Shown here one piece after another: positions 13,201 through 28,200 of a stretch of DNA of 64,000 nt. The notes under the pieces were generated by a model that saw only the letters and a program-made list of their open reading frames with translations, did no database searches and was not told the DNA's origin. Positions within the stretch are counted from its first letter, which is position 1. Each line of letters opens with the position of its first letter. Source of the stretch: Panopea generosa (lineage: Eukaryota > Mollusca > Bivalvia > Adapedonta > Hiatellidae). The DNA lies in the NCBI GenBank assembly GCA_029582155.1, contig CM055901.1, positions 21,927,597-21,991,596 on the forward strand, read 5' to 3'. The translations under genes and the position numbers were made by a program.

Positions 13201-16200
13201 GGTGTTTGTGCCGTAGATATTACCATGAGGAGGTCGGCAGTAGTAAGTATTGGTGTTTGTGCCGTAGATATTACAATGAGGAGGTCGGCAGTAGTAAGTA
13301 TTGGTGTTTGTGCCGTAGATATTACAATGAGGAGGTCGGCAGTAGTAAGTATTGGTGTTTGTGCCGTAGATATTACAATGAGGAGGTCGGCAGTAGTAAG
13401 TATTGGTGTTTGTGCTGTAGATATTACAATGAGGAGGTCGGCAGTAGTAAGTATTGGTGTTTGTGCTGTAGATATTACAATGAGGAGGTCGGCAGTAGTA
13501 AGTATTGGTGTTTGTGCTGTAGATATTACCATGAAGGGGTCGGCAGTTGTAAGTATTGGTGTTTGTGCCGTATTTATTACAATGAGGAGGTCGGCAGTAG
13601 TAAGTATTGGTGTTTGTACTGTAGATATTATGTTAACCATAACCACACGGGGGTCGGCAGTAGTAAGTATTGGTGTTTGTACTATAGATATTGTGTTAAC
13701 CATAACCACAAGGGGGTCGTTAGTGGTAAGTACTGGTGTTTGTACTGTAGATATTGTGTTGAAGATTACAATCGTCTTAGTTGCTATTAGTTTGGTGTTG
13801 GATTGAAATATTGTGATATCCAACATACAACTGCAGACACACATTTATGCAAATAAAATTGATAATCTCTTGTCTAACCAAAAATATGCCTGAAGCTAAA
13901 AATGACTGGTAGTTGGTACATGTTCATGAAAATTGCAGTCAAACCTGTCTTAAGCAGACAGTCAAGGGAAGGAGCGAAAGTGGCCTTTCAAGACAGGTTG
14001 TTGCTTAATACAGGTTAATTTGTTCAGAAAACAAGAGCAAATATGGTTGCTAAAGACAAGTGGCTGCTTAAGAGAGGTGACCACTTACACAGGTTTGACT
14101 GTAAATGATAAAATTCTATTCATGTTCATTGCAGTAGTTATATAATAAATATACATATTTTGTGTTATATTTAGGTTTGCCTTTCACATTTGGTAAAAAT
14201 GGTGCTGAGTTGTTGACGCTAATGACGACTGGTTGCCTCAGCTTCAGTGTGGCGTGGGCCGTAGATGAGAATGGTGCAGCTCTTGTACCTCCTATTTCCT
14301 CTACGCAGATCAGCAACTTCTTCAAGTAGGATATTATTACCCTATATATTTGAATATATTATCTCACCTTTGGGATTCAAACCCACGGCCCCTGTAGAAA
14401 TAATAATAAAAATAGAAATATTAGAATAAAGACGATTATTTCTTAATAATTGGCAATGACCAGAATAAATGATATCATTTATCTCTGATGTCATCATCTC
14501 ATTGGTTGAAGATGGCTAGATTCAACAAAGAATTGATGTCCTAAAATAAGTAAACAAGAATTTGTATATTATTCTATACCTGTAAATGTATAGCCAGTCA
14601 CCTACTCCAGAAGTTAACACATGATTGTACAATATGAAGAAGTTTATTGGATCCAATAACTTTTATATTGTAGTTTTAAAAATTCAAGATGGCGACTAAA
14701 AAAAACGAAATAAATTTAGTAGAAATTTCAACGATAAACACAATAACCAATAAAATGTTCCGCATGATAATGACATTGAAAAAATCTGAATATCTCCACT
14801 ATTTGTGTGCTGCTTTGAACACATGGTTTATTTATTTAAAAGGATCATGATTTTTCTTTACTCTTTTGATAAATTTCGTTCAGATTGAAAACCATATTGG
14901 ACTCGGCGCAATGTCTCAACCAGTATGGTTTTTCCCACAATATGTACTCGTGTTCAATTTTGTAGTGAGACCTTTACTGTATTGTTTGTAAATAATTTTG
15001 TGAAATAGATTAAAAATTCAGTTGTGTAGTGAGACCTTTACTGTATTGTTTGTAAATAATTTTGTGAAATAGATTAAAAATTCAGTTGTGTAGTGAGACC
15101 TTTAATGTATTGTTTGTAAATAATTATGTGAAATAAATTAAAAATTCAGTTGTGTAGTGAGACCTTTATTGTTTTCCATGTCTATGTAAATTAACTTTCA
15201 GTCACATGAAGAAGATGGATCCGCTGGCGGCCATTGGTGCATCAGGAGTCATGGATTTACAGCAGCTTGCAAAATGGTTTGCAGACTCAAGACTTGACCC
15301 CAATGACCCCAATAATGCAGATATTGTATACATGCTCAGGGTAGGTCATCCATTCTTAAATGACATGTTTAACGCTGTATTAATGACAATGAAATTTCAA
15401 ATTTTACCAGAAACATACAAAAATATAAATGCCCTGTTCGGGTCTGTCTATTGTAACACCATGTTTTACGTGGTTGAAATTAACTGGACTGATTTTCTTG
15501 TCTAATACTGTACACAGTTATATATTCCCCAGGGTTGTTCTTGAGATAACGATTATCCTGTCCAATACTGTACACAGTTATATATTCCCCAGTGTTATTC
15601 CAGAGATAACGATTATCCTGTCCAATACTGTACACAGTTATATATTCCCCAGGGTTATTCTTGAGATAATGATTATCCTGTCCAATACTATACACAGTTA
15701 TATATTCCCCAGTGTTATTCCAGAGATAACGATTATCCTGTCCAATACTGTACACAGTTATATATTCCCCAGGGTAATTCCAGAGATAACAATTATCCTG
15801 TCCAATACTGTACACAGATATATATTCCCCAGGGTTATTCTAGAGATAAATATTATCCTGTCGTATTCCACAGTGTTATTCTAGAGATAACGATTATCCT
15901 GTCCAATACTGTACACAGTTATATATTCCCCAGTGTTATTCTAGGGATAACGATTATCCTGGCCAATACTGTACACAGATATATATTTCCCAGGGTTATT
16001 CTAGAGATAACAATTATCCTGGCCAATACTGTACACAGATATATATTTCCCAGGGTTATTCTAGAGATAACGATTATCCTGTCCAATACTGTACACAGCA
16101 GTTACCTAAATTTCTAACTATTCTATTACAACCAGGTTGGTTCTGGGGACAGCAGTGATCTATATTTCTATCTATTCTATTACCACCGGGGTCGTTCTGA

Positions 16201-19200
16201 GGACAGCAGTGATCTATATTTCTAACCATTCTATTACCACCAGGGTGGTTCTGGGGACAGCAGTTACCTATATTTCTGACTATTCTATTACCACCAGGGT
16301 GGTTCTGGGAACAGCAGTGACTTATATTTCTAACTATTCTATTACCACCAGGGTGGTTCTGGGTACAGCAGTGACTTATATTTCTAACTATTCTATTATC
16401 ACCAGGGTGGTTCTGGGGACAGCAATGATCTATATTTCTAACTATTCTATTACCACCAGGGTGGTTCTGGGGACAGCAATGATCTATATTTCTAACTATT
16501 CTATTACCACCAGGATGGTTCTGGGGACAGCAGTTACCTATATTTCTAACTATTCTATTACCACCAGGGTAATTCTGGGAACAGCAGTGACTTATATTTC
16601 TAACTATTCTATTACCACCAGGGTGGTTCTGGGGACAGTAATGATCTATATTTCTGACTATTCTAATACCACCAGGGTGGTTCTGGGGACAGCAGTGATC
16701 TATATTTCTATCTATTCTATTACCACCGGGGTCGTTCTGAGGACAGCAGTGACCTATATTTCTAACTATTCTATTACCACCAGGGTGGTTCTGGGGACAG
16801 CAGTTACCTATATTTCTGACTATTCTATTACCACCAGGGTGGTTCTGGGGACAGCAGTTACCTATATTTCTAACTATTCTATTACCACCAGGGTGGTTCT
16901 GGGGACAGCAGTTACCTATATTTCTAACTATTCTATTACCACCAGGGTGGTTCTGGGGACAGCAGTGACTTATATTTCTAACTATTCTATTACCACCAGG
17001 GTGGTTCTGGGGACAGCAGTGATCTATATTTCTAACTATTCTATTACCACCAGGGTGGTTCTGGGGACAGCAATGATCTATATTTCTAACTATTCTATTA
17101 CCACCAGGGTGGTTCTGGGGACAGCAATGATCTATATTTCTGACTATTCTTTTACCACCAGGGTGGTTCTGGGGACAGCAGTGTCTTATATTTCTAACTA
17201 TTCTATTACCACCAGGGTCGTTCTGGAGACAGCAGTGACCTTACACCTGCAGAATATTTCCGTCTGGAGCAACTGATGGAAGAATTCAACTTTGTTACTG
17301 ATGAAGAAATGCAAGCCAACCGTAGATACCAGCTTCTACAACTGCGAGATGAAGAAGTGCAGGAGTTCCGCAACTATAAACTCGTCCCTGCATATGAACG
17401 GGAAATACCTAGAGATACTTTTACGGTAATTAGCATAAATATAGCTTGTTATGTTCACTTCTTAATTACTTTCAGGTCACCTAAGCATAGCTCAAGGTTT
17501 TAACATTAAATTATACTGGTTGCATTGTAAGTTCTTCAGTCCGTCATATGTCAGATCTTCTGTCCGTCATATGTCAGTTCTTCTGTCCTTTATATGTCAG
17601 TTCTTCTGCCCGTCATATGTCAGTTCGTCTGTCCTTTATATGTCAGTTCTTCTGTTCATCATATGTCAGTTCTTCTGTCCATCATATGTCGGTTCTTCTG
17701 TCCATCATATGTCAGTTCTTCTGTCCATCATATGTCGGTTCTTCTGTCCATCATATGTCAGTTCTTCTGTCCATCATATGTCAGTTCGTCTGTCCTTTAT
17801 ATGTCAGTTCTTCTGTTCATCATATGTCGGTTCTTCTGTCCATCATATGTCGGTTCTTCTGTCCATCATATGTCGGTTCTTCTGTCCATCATATGTCAGT
17901 TCTTCTGTCCATCATATGTCAGTTCTTCTGTCCATCATATGTCGGTTCTTCTGTCCATCATATGTCGGTTCTTCTGTCCATCATATGTCGGTTCTTCTGT
18001 CCATCATATGTCGGTTCTTCTGTCCATCATATGTCGGTTCTTCTGTCCATCATATGTCAGTTCTTCTGTCCATCATATGTCAGTTCTTCTGTCCATCATA
18101 TGTCAGTTCTTCTGTCCATCATATGTCGGTTCTTCTGTCCATCATATGTCGGTTCTTATGTCCGTCATATGTCAGTTTTTCTGTCTGTTATATGTCAGTT
18201 CTTATATCCATCATATGTTAGTTTACTTTTGGGTTATGAGTTCTCTGGCACCTTTTTTGTTGGATCTCCACCAAACTTGCACAATAGTTATACAAGCATG
18301 ATATATCAGATATTTGAACTGGTTTAAAATCAGATGAGCATTTCAGGGCCATCTTTTGTTTTTGGTGAGTAAGGTGAAGCCAACCAAATTGCATTCTTAA
18401 ACTCGAGTGTTCTTAAATGTTTAAAAATGATTAAACTTTTCTTTTAGATAATTTCATGCATATTTTTTTTTAAAACAGTTAAACTTGCCATTAGTATACA
18501 CAAGAACAGTAACATTAAATGCTTTTGAAACATGTTGTTTTTATGGAAAGTGAAATACGATTGACTTTATTTTTATATATATATATATTGTCTGTGCATT
18601 TTCTATGCAGCCAACGAGCACTTTTTGTCAAAACTTTCTTTCTGCGAATTATCAATGTTAAACCTTGATGTGCACTTTCACTTTGTATTTTGGTGCTACT
18701 GCAGTTTTTCTTGCAGCCCATTTCATCATTCCTAAAGCTCTTCAGTTTCGACATTAAGAATAGTTCTCACTATTGCTTGAGAGGGAGACAAAGTCTTTCC
18801 CTGAAAAACAATTCTTGGTTGTGTTTTATTCTTCTCTGATTTATTTACTTCAGATGAGATTAGTTTTAATTATTTTCATGTGTTTAATTTTAGACTGTGA
18901 GGTCATGAGAGTAACATGCATGTGCTTAATCTTGTGTATTAACCTTCATCTATTTTTAGAATGTAAACAAATAAGTTAATATTTGTGTTATATATTAAAT
19001 GTTCTTTATTTGAATGTAAATGTATGATACTTTTTACTGTCAGAATTGGACTCTTGCGTATATAATTAAAGCATTATTTAAAGAAAACACACACACAGAT
19101 ATTGGTAAGTAGTTGCTAAACTGTCAATGATTCCAGTACATGTGTTAGTATTTTACCAAAGACTAAGTTTTTGAAACCTACATTAGGAAACTATAAATAT

Positions 19201-22200
19201 TCAGAAAGTTAGTGGGTTTTTATTGAATATTTAGCGTCAAGTTAGTGGGAAAATATTTTTATATTAATATATGTCCAGTGTGATTGAATTTGCAACTAAC
19301 TCCAGGATTATTATTGAGTTTACTCTACATTTTACTTCATTTTCACTGTATGTTCATTCACTTTCATACATTAATTGTACTTCTCAGGAATTTGAAAGAA
19401 AAAAGCGTGAGGAACAGAAACTCAGACAGATGGATGACATTGAATCTCACCGCGCTGCTGTAAAAAGATTCAGACACAGGGTAAGTAATGCTGGTTGGTT
19501 ACTTGTGTTTCTGTAACTGACCGTTAACTGGCCTTTCAAGCATTTACCAGAGTTATGCCCCTTTGCAACAGAGAAACATAAAGGTCTGAATACAATGCTG
19601 GGTCATTGGGTCATTTTGATTTCGTGTTTGCGTCATGTTCGCCGGTATAATAATCTTTAAAAATAGTGTATAAATAGTGTTATATGAAAATTTGTCTAAA
19701 TTACCATATTTCTTTTTTAAATTGAAGAAACATTGAATGGACATATATGTAAAAATGACATTAGTATTGAAACATGTATTGTTGGTTTCATGATCTGGGA
19801 AGTTGGAAGATGATCTATTTAAAACTAGATTCAACAGAATCGAAGTATTAGATTAATATTTAGTGTGTAGCAGCTAAGCTGTTTATTATAATCATAAGAT
19901 AATGTCATGTATTTGTCAATGTTCCGCATATTTTCAGGAGTTTTTTACTTTATTTTTTATCAATTTTACTAACTTATAACATCTAATTTTTATTTTATAA
20001 TTGATATTATTTGAAATTCTTGCAAATGATATGAAACAGAGCATCAATATACATATATGTATATGACTTGTATTTATAAGATATTGTCATTTGATGTTAT
20101 ATAACCCAAATTTTACTCAGGAAAACACCTACATTAAATTTCATCATTCCCAAAAGATAACCTTCATGGTTTTCTGATACAAAAACACTTAGTGAATATT
20201 TATTTTTGTATACATAAATGTGGTGTTTGGGCAACAAAATACATTTCTTACTGTAATCAATTACTACCCTGTTTGGGAGACAGAATACATGGATGTAAAA
20301 ATATAAAGTTTTTTAAGGAGATAAGATCTGTTAACATAGACAAAGATAAACCAGTTGAAATTTAATGAAATTTTATACATCAATAACTTATTGATAGATT
20401 CACCTACTTTATAAATCTTTGTTATGTGATTATAGATTAGAGAGCAGGTGATGCGCAGGTTCCGGGTTCAGTCTCACATGAAGAGATGGGAGGACATGGT
20501 TTATGAAGAAGCAGTACCAAATATAGCGTATGTAGTCCACAGTTTGCCACGTTTTTGTGGAATTGACATGCAATACAATTTGGATAATGAGATGCTTTTT
20601 ATACATTTTAAAAAATTTTTTTTTTTTGAGACATTTAAAGTTTTTTTCCTGATATACTCCCTTTAAAGCATTCGTAAAAAAATGTCACTACAACAAATCT
20701 TTAATTCTTCTGGGGGATGTTCAGGTGAGCTATTACTGTAGACTGGTTTCTATATTATAGTGAGTCCATTTTGGACTTAATATGTGAACGCCATTGAGCT
20801 GTGTTTCATTGTTAATATTTCTTTATTTGCATTTGATATTGTAGTTTAAATTCAAGAACACATCCAAGATCATATAGTTGTATAAATACAGTGTATTGTT
20901 GAGATTTTTTGTTTATATAAATGCTGTTTGTTGTTTTTGTTTATAAACATAATCTACTGTGTTTTATTAGATTCTGTTGAAAAATAAAATTACCATTGTG
21001 TATTCCGTTAAAAAGTTAAGTACGGAGGAAGGGTTGACCATTGAGTTAAATAATGAGAAAATGAAAGTGCTATTATTCAACACAACTTTATAGATAGATA
21101 TATGGATGGCAGATGAGCTAAAACATTGGTTTACATTTCAAAAATATGTATTGTTTGAGTTTTTGAGTAATGATTGACACACACCATATGAGTACAGCGC
21201 TTTATGCAGGAACATTTAAACTTACAGTATGCTGGGTACCAGTCTTCTCAAACTGACAGAGCGTCGGGCACCATTGAAGCCCAAACGTAAGGAAAGAAAG
21301 AAGGTGACGGCACAAAATATCAAGGGTGATGAAGTGAAAATCCTGGTCAACATCACACGTGCACAAAACATCCCCGTGCGGGTGCATTCGTCATTAGCGT
21401 ATGTAGTGCAAATTATTATTTCTTACAATCAACCCAGTATTTTATGTTTTCACAAAATAATTTTTCCAAATAATATTCAAAATATTCTTAGTATATAAGT
21501 ATCTAATTTTCAAGTATCTAGTTTATGACATTACATTATTTATACAAATAACTTTAGGAACTCATTTAAATTTTAGATAGAATAAAAAAGCAGTTGTATT
21601 ACTTTGCTTAGATATTAGCAAAACATTCATCATGTAGTCCACATAGATTCATTTTGTACATGTTCAGATTTTAGAAAAAAAACAACAGAATTGCTTTGTA
21701 TGAATTCGTATTGTTGTTGCCATTGTTAGATTGAGATAGAATAGCTTCACCTCATGATTGCCGGCATCCAATACTGATGATGCTGGATTGTGTCACATTC
21801 TTGTGATGTGCTTCAGAAAACTGTTATACATGTGTAATGGACAAAGTATATAATAGAGGCACGGTTGAAATGTGGAATTTCACTTGGAAACCAGTGTTAA
21901 GTTTTACCATGATAATTGTGTATCAAGTTTGATATTAATCTAAACCTTCCTTGATGATCAAGATCTTTATATAGACATGTGTTTTGAGGGCCTCAGAAGA
22001 AATTAGTTACTGTTGTATAATTGCTCCTTTTTTATTAACCTCTGGGACTAAAGTACTTTTTTTACAATTATATTACATATATGATTAATGTTTTTATTAT
22101 TTTTTGCATTATCAGTAGTATCGTCATTATCAGACAAAGTTTGGAATAGTTTAAGATGAATGAGGCAGATTTAGCATGGTAAACTTACTATCCTTCTAAA

Positions 22201-25200
22201 CAGTTGTAGTCTTTGGTGGATTTGAATGAAAGTTTGTTCTTCCAGTATGATTTTTTAAACTTTAAAATATTGAACATTTCTTTTAAAAAAGTTAAATTAC
22301 TTTTGTAAAGATGCTTAAATACTGATAAGCATGGGGAAACATTTGACCAGAAAATTGTGTAAGTGCACATCTAGAGCGACATTGATAACATCTTGTGTTG
22401 GGTCAGGCACGTTGTAGTTACTGTTAAAACAGTGGTTTTAGTTTATATAGACAAAAGCTAGTTTATCCTTAACAACAACAATAGCATCATGTGGTGAATT
22501 TCAATTTACCACAGTTTGGAGCCTACAGTGTCGGGCTTCTCCACAGGCCATTTTAGTATAGGGGCATCCCAGCACTTGACTATCAGAAATGGTATTCCCC
22601 TAGTGCTTGAATCCTTTAACAAAATTTTACAAAAGCTTATTTTACCCTTAATCATTATTTTTCTTTGCATATATATTCTTATTTTAATGCCCAAGATGAA
22701 ACATACTAAATATTATGACTTAAACAGATTAGTACAATAGTACAAGTTTTACTAGTGAAATATATTTCAATGAGTGCCTTACACAGCGCTTGAAAATGTG
22801 TTGATGGTGTTTACGCACTCTTATGCCAGCGCTTGAATTCCTTCCTGTGGAGAACCCTGAGCATATCTCTATGAGCCTCAACTGGCAGATCTTATACATG
22901 AATATCAGTGATCAACTTAGCCATAGTTATCTAGTCCATTACCAACTCATTTATGTAGATTACAAATCTTGTGCCCACTCATGCTGTATATAATTTTGTA
23001 CACATTACATGGCAGAATTCTAGAGTGGTTAGAAGAATTTGATATGGATGAAATAAATCCAGCAGACCAGGAAGAAATCAGAAGACAAGTCTCTGATATT
23101 GTTAAGAATTATGAACATACTCTGCGATGTCCTGATAATCCAGAAAGTGTTGAAAATGACAATATGGATTGGCGGAGAAGGACTAGAGTTTATCACAGTG
23201 ATTCTGACCTGGAAGATTATGAAAGTGGTCAGAGTCACCCGCATGCTTATCAGGGTGGTTCAGCAATTTTAGAACAAACAAATCTCCAAAATAATGCACT
23301 GACAGAACTTGAACTGGAAGATATTGAGACAGAAGAAGATGATAGCAATGGTTATACAAGCATTGAACAGAAAACTAGAAATAGGAATGAGAATGCATCG
23401 ACTAAACTTCAAAACAGAAAAACTTATGTTGAAAATCCTGTATATCATGGACTGAGGACTAGATATAAAAACAAGAAAAAGGGTAATAAAGTTTTAAACC
23501 GGAGTTCTGCATTGGAGTGCCAGACAAATAATGGACTTGGAACCAGGAACAAGAATATAATGTTTGCACCAGGAATGAGAAACACCAATCAGAATGCACG
23601 GAGTGTATCACAGGACTCTACTGATGGAGATGAAGTGGAGGAGGAAGAGGATGGTAGTGATGATGAAAGTGATGATGATGATGACAGTGATGATGACAGT
23701 GATGATGATGATGACAGTGATGATGACAGTGATGAAGAAACTGAAGAGGAGGAAGAGTCTGTGGATGTTGAATACCTAAAAAGAAAACTGATTAAAAATT
23801 TTGAAATACCGTTACACTTTGGGATACTGAAAGACACATTTTGGAAGCTGACAAACCCAATTATTTGGTAGATTGTATAGTATTCTTAAAGTTGATTTAT
23901 TGTTAGTCGAAGTTCTTTTCAGAGTTCTTATCTGTTACTTTTATTATTTCTTCATATTTATTACACAGGTAATCAATTTCAGTTTTGGTTTGTCTTTAAT
24001 TTTCTGTTTTCAGATGTTTGTGTTAACAAGTGTATTTACTCTGCTTTCAAATATATATCCTACTATCTACTGTATATTAATTTCATAAAAAACAATAACA
24101 TTTGTTTTATTGATAAATCTTTTTATTTTTATAAATAGAAAAATTTCAATTGTTTGAAGGTGACCATAAGTGTAATGTAGATAGTTACTGTGTGAACAGT
24201 TGATAATTTTCTGATTTAACAGAAAACACTAATAGGTCAGCAGATTTCATTATATTAGAGTTTCTTTTAAAAGTTTTAAAAGAAAGTAATTGAACAAAGA
24301 TATGGAAATAAAAAATAAGGTGAGGTGATTGAATAAAGAAGATGGTAAACATGGTAGCGTTTGTTGAAAGATCATGCATGCATATTGTACAATCATATAA
24401 TTAGACAATATCTCCTATGTACAGATTGGAGAGTGAATCATCACATAACTTCCACAGGTACTTGCATGGGTTCTATTGATATTGTCCAACTTTCAGTCAC
24501 TGTATTGTATATTCTTGATCATGGAATGTACCTTAAAAAGCCTTTACAAGTTCTATGCTGTTTTATTAGCTCACAGGAGCAAAGATCAAGGTGAGCTATT
24601 CTGATTTCCCTGTATCTGTTGTCAGTCCAACTGTGAACTTTTGGTTGTGTTCACCAAACATAAACAGTAGTTAGGATGAGTTCTTGAACCAGCCAATGGG
24701 GAATATATTGCTGCATCTATAGCCCTTGACTTGTAAAAAATTGTGTGTATTTGATGTTGTGTGCACTCTAGCACTTACAGCTTTTATTCATTAAGCAGTA
24801 CACCTACTACTACTTACACAGTAGTTATATATCTATAATATCTCGCTGCCTAATTTACATGTCTAAGGTATGACCTTTGCATTATCAAAAATTGCCTTAT
24901 TGGGCATTGTCTCATCTGCCATAGGTGAGCTATTAAGGGCCATTAAGGCCCTCTTGTTTCATTTTCCCAAAATGTCCATGCCTGTTTTCCCCTTCATCTT
25001 AACTGTAATATATATCTAAATCTGCAGATTAAAGAACAGGGTCTGAGCTTCTGCATTCTCTCAGAAAGTGATATTCATAGTCATTTTTTTGTTATAAAAC
25101 TTCAATGACTTGTAAAGGCTTTGGGTAACATCCCAGCTGATAGCATCACATTCCCTTCATTGACTTGCACTCATGTACACCCATCTTTCTGTTACTGTTA

Positions 25201-28200
25201 TCGCAATAAAAATTTAAATATCTTAGTCTGATATACAAACAGTAGAACTTCAAGCTCAAACCCGATGGGAATGGACAAAATAGTTTGAGTCAAGTGTCAT
25301 TTAAGCCAAATATCATTCAACATCATACCATACATGTACATGTATATACATCAACATTGGAATTCCACCGGGACCAGATGAGTGGTTCAAGCTGTATGCA
25401 GTATTCCAGCCATCTGTGTTCGAGCCAACAAAGTTCTACTGTATAATGTTCTAAAGCATGATTAAACCTCAGGTTGTCCTATTTCTTGTATTTCTTTTGT
25501 ATTTTCTGTATCTTAAACTTTCCATATTTCTATATAGTTCTACTTTATTTCATTTGTATTTTCTGTATCTTAAACTTTCCATATTTCTATATATTTCTTC
25601 TTTATTTCTTTTGTATTTTCTGTATCTAAAACTTTCCATATTTCTATATATTTCTTCTTTATTTCTTTTGTATTTTCTGTGTCTTAAACTTTCCATATTT
25701 CTATATAGTTCTACTTTATTTCTTTTGTATTTTCTGTATCTTAAACTTTCCATATTTCTATATAGTTCTACTTTATTTCTTTTGTATTTTCTGTATCTTA
25801 AACTTTCCATATTTCTATATAGTTCTACTTTAATTCTTTTGTATTTTCTGTATTTTAAACTTTCCATATTTCTTCACAGTTCTACTTTATTTTTTAATAT
25901 TTTCTGTATCTTAAACTTTCCACATTTCTATATAGTTCTACTTTTTTTCTTTTGTATTTTCTGTATCTAAAACTTTCCACATTTCTATATAGTTCTACTT
26001 TATTTCATTTGTATTTGCTGTATCTTAAACTTTCCATATTTCTTCATAGTTTTACTTTATTTCTTTTGTATTTTCGGTATCTAAAACTTTCCACATTTCC
26101 TCACAGTTCTACTTTATTTCTTTTGTATTTTGTGTATCTAAAACTTTCCATATTTCTTCATAGTTCTACTTTATTTATTTTGTATTTTCGGTATCTAAAA
26201 CTTTCCACATTTCCTCACAGTTCTACTTTATTTCTTTTGTATTTTGTGTATCTAAAACTTTCCACATTTCTTCACAGTTCTACTTTATTCTTAACTTTAA
26301 CTTGCTCCATCTCATTCATGTTTGTATCACACATTTCCATTTTGATATTGTCAATTTTTCTGTCAGCATATTGATATCTATATTTGTTTACTTATAATAA
26401 ATACTTTATATTTGTTATGATTTGTGCCTGTGGGGCTTCTCATTAAGTACTTGGTATTGTTTGTTCATCAGTCTGTCTTTGTGTTCATTGTTATAATATA
26501 AGGATTCAAAGGAAATAAAAAAATTGATAAACTGTATTAGACACAATACAATATAAAATGATAAGATACAAGATACAGGATACAAAATGAAGACTTTATT
26601 TCTTTTGGGTTCAATATAATTTATGCCTAATTATAATTTATCATTTATTCAATAATCATTCATTGAAAAGTGTCCTGTGACCAGACTGATTTGTGAAATT
26701 AAAATCATACGAGAATCATTGCTTCATTTCACTTCTATTTTTGTTATTGTTGTTAATTTCATAATGTTGTGTTCCACTTTTCTCATTCAACGTCCATTTT
26801 GTTTTCATTTGTTATTCCTGGTAATTCATTCAGAAACATGATATTGTCCTGTAATAATTCACACCTGGAATGGAAACTTAAATTTTATAGTTCTTTCATC
26901 ATTATAAACATTTTCTCTTTGCCATAAAAGTTCCCATCAAATGTTTGTTAAAGCAGAGTGAGACACCGCAATTTAGTGAGGGACATTCAGAGAACGCTGG
27001 GTAATTTAATAAATGTTTCCATTTCAGTCGTGATTTTTCCAGCACTGTTAATACTGATTGTTTTATAGTAAAGTTATAGTGTCTACAGATATCACGATAT
27101 TGTTTTTGTAAAGTATTTTACACTCCATGCTTTTTACGTGTTTACAGTGATTGAATTATATACAGTCAAACCTGTCTTAAGCAGCCAGTCAAGGGAAGGA
27201 GTAAAAGTGTCCTTTTAAGACAGGTTGTTGCTTAATACAGGTTAATATTAAGAACACTGTCTCAAGTCGACACCGTCGCGATATGACTGAAAAATTGTTG
27301 AAAGTGACGCTAAACACCATACAACAACAACAAGACAGGTTGTTGCATAATACAAGTTAATATTCTCTGAAAGCATAGAAATGAGAAAAAGCAAATGTGG
27401 CTGCTTAAGACAAGTGGCTGCTTAATAGAGGTGACCACTTTCGTAAGTTTGACTACATACATTTACTTATATTGAGGTTACAAAACAAGTGTGGTAAATT
27501 TATTTGAATCGTAGTTGTTTGGAGCTTTGTTTGTATCATTTTGTAAACTGTTGTCATAACAAAAACTAACAGTTGATTTATGATCTCTTATTTTGTATTT
27601 TCCTCAAGTAAAATGTCTTCTATATCCAAGAGTATAATTATTTAGAGCACACTTATACAAATAATGACTTTTGAACTACAATGTTACTGTAAGTAAAGTT
27701 AAGAATGTTTGATGAATGAAATCTACACTATTTATATTTGTTACAGGGCGGGCACCATGACAACTAGAGGTGGTGAGACAGAGAGGAAGAGGACAGATCA
27801 AGTAAGTCAACTTTATACATCAATCGTAATATTTCCACGTCCGTACGTCAGGTGAAGCAATGTCGTCTAACGACCAATTAACCTCTCAAGGTTGTGGATT
27901 TGAGTCTTCATTGATCTGTCCAAAAAATTCATATGAGAAAGTTTGCCAGTTACTTGTAAAAAGATGTTGGTTCTATTCAGAATTTGAGGTCTTTCTCCAC
28001 AAATAAAATAGATATGCCATGTATATCCTATCATGTGTTTAAAATGGCATTAAACACCATTAAAAACATCCACATCTATCTTGTGTAGTATAGTACATAA
28101 TATTTTGAAACACTGTGTAACATACAATAATTGTTAACACACACACACAGTACATGTATAAACCATTATCGTATTTTCCCAAGTATAAATTAAATTCATT

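Noticed and set aside
11340-13844. 834-codon open frame on the - strand and 363-468 codon frames on the + strand
   Set aside because: Produced by the 51-bp (17-codon) array seeded by exon 10; low-complexity repeats ([17 protein letters not shown] type) on both strands, no start context or conserved protein.
16137-17276. 379-codon open frame
   Set aside because: 54-bp array read in a frame different from exon 13; shadow of the acceptor repeat.
17530-18220. CRISPR-like array
   Set aside because: Repeats are directly contiguous without unique spacers, in a eukaryotic intron. The same applies to 43134-43312 and 31120-31790.
17520-18327. Three overlapping 233-259 codon frames resembling a Cys-rich membrane protein
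   Set aside because: A 23-bp repeat gives the same peptide in all three frames, so there is no coding signal.
21207-21227. Upstream acceptor TATGCAG for exon 16
   Set aside because: It would read AACATTTAA, an immediate stop in the required phase.
25458-26374. 170- and 140-codon [15 protein letters not shown] frames
   Set aside because: 57-bp array, hydrophobic only because of T-rich DNA.
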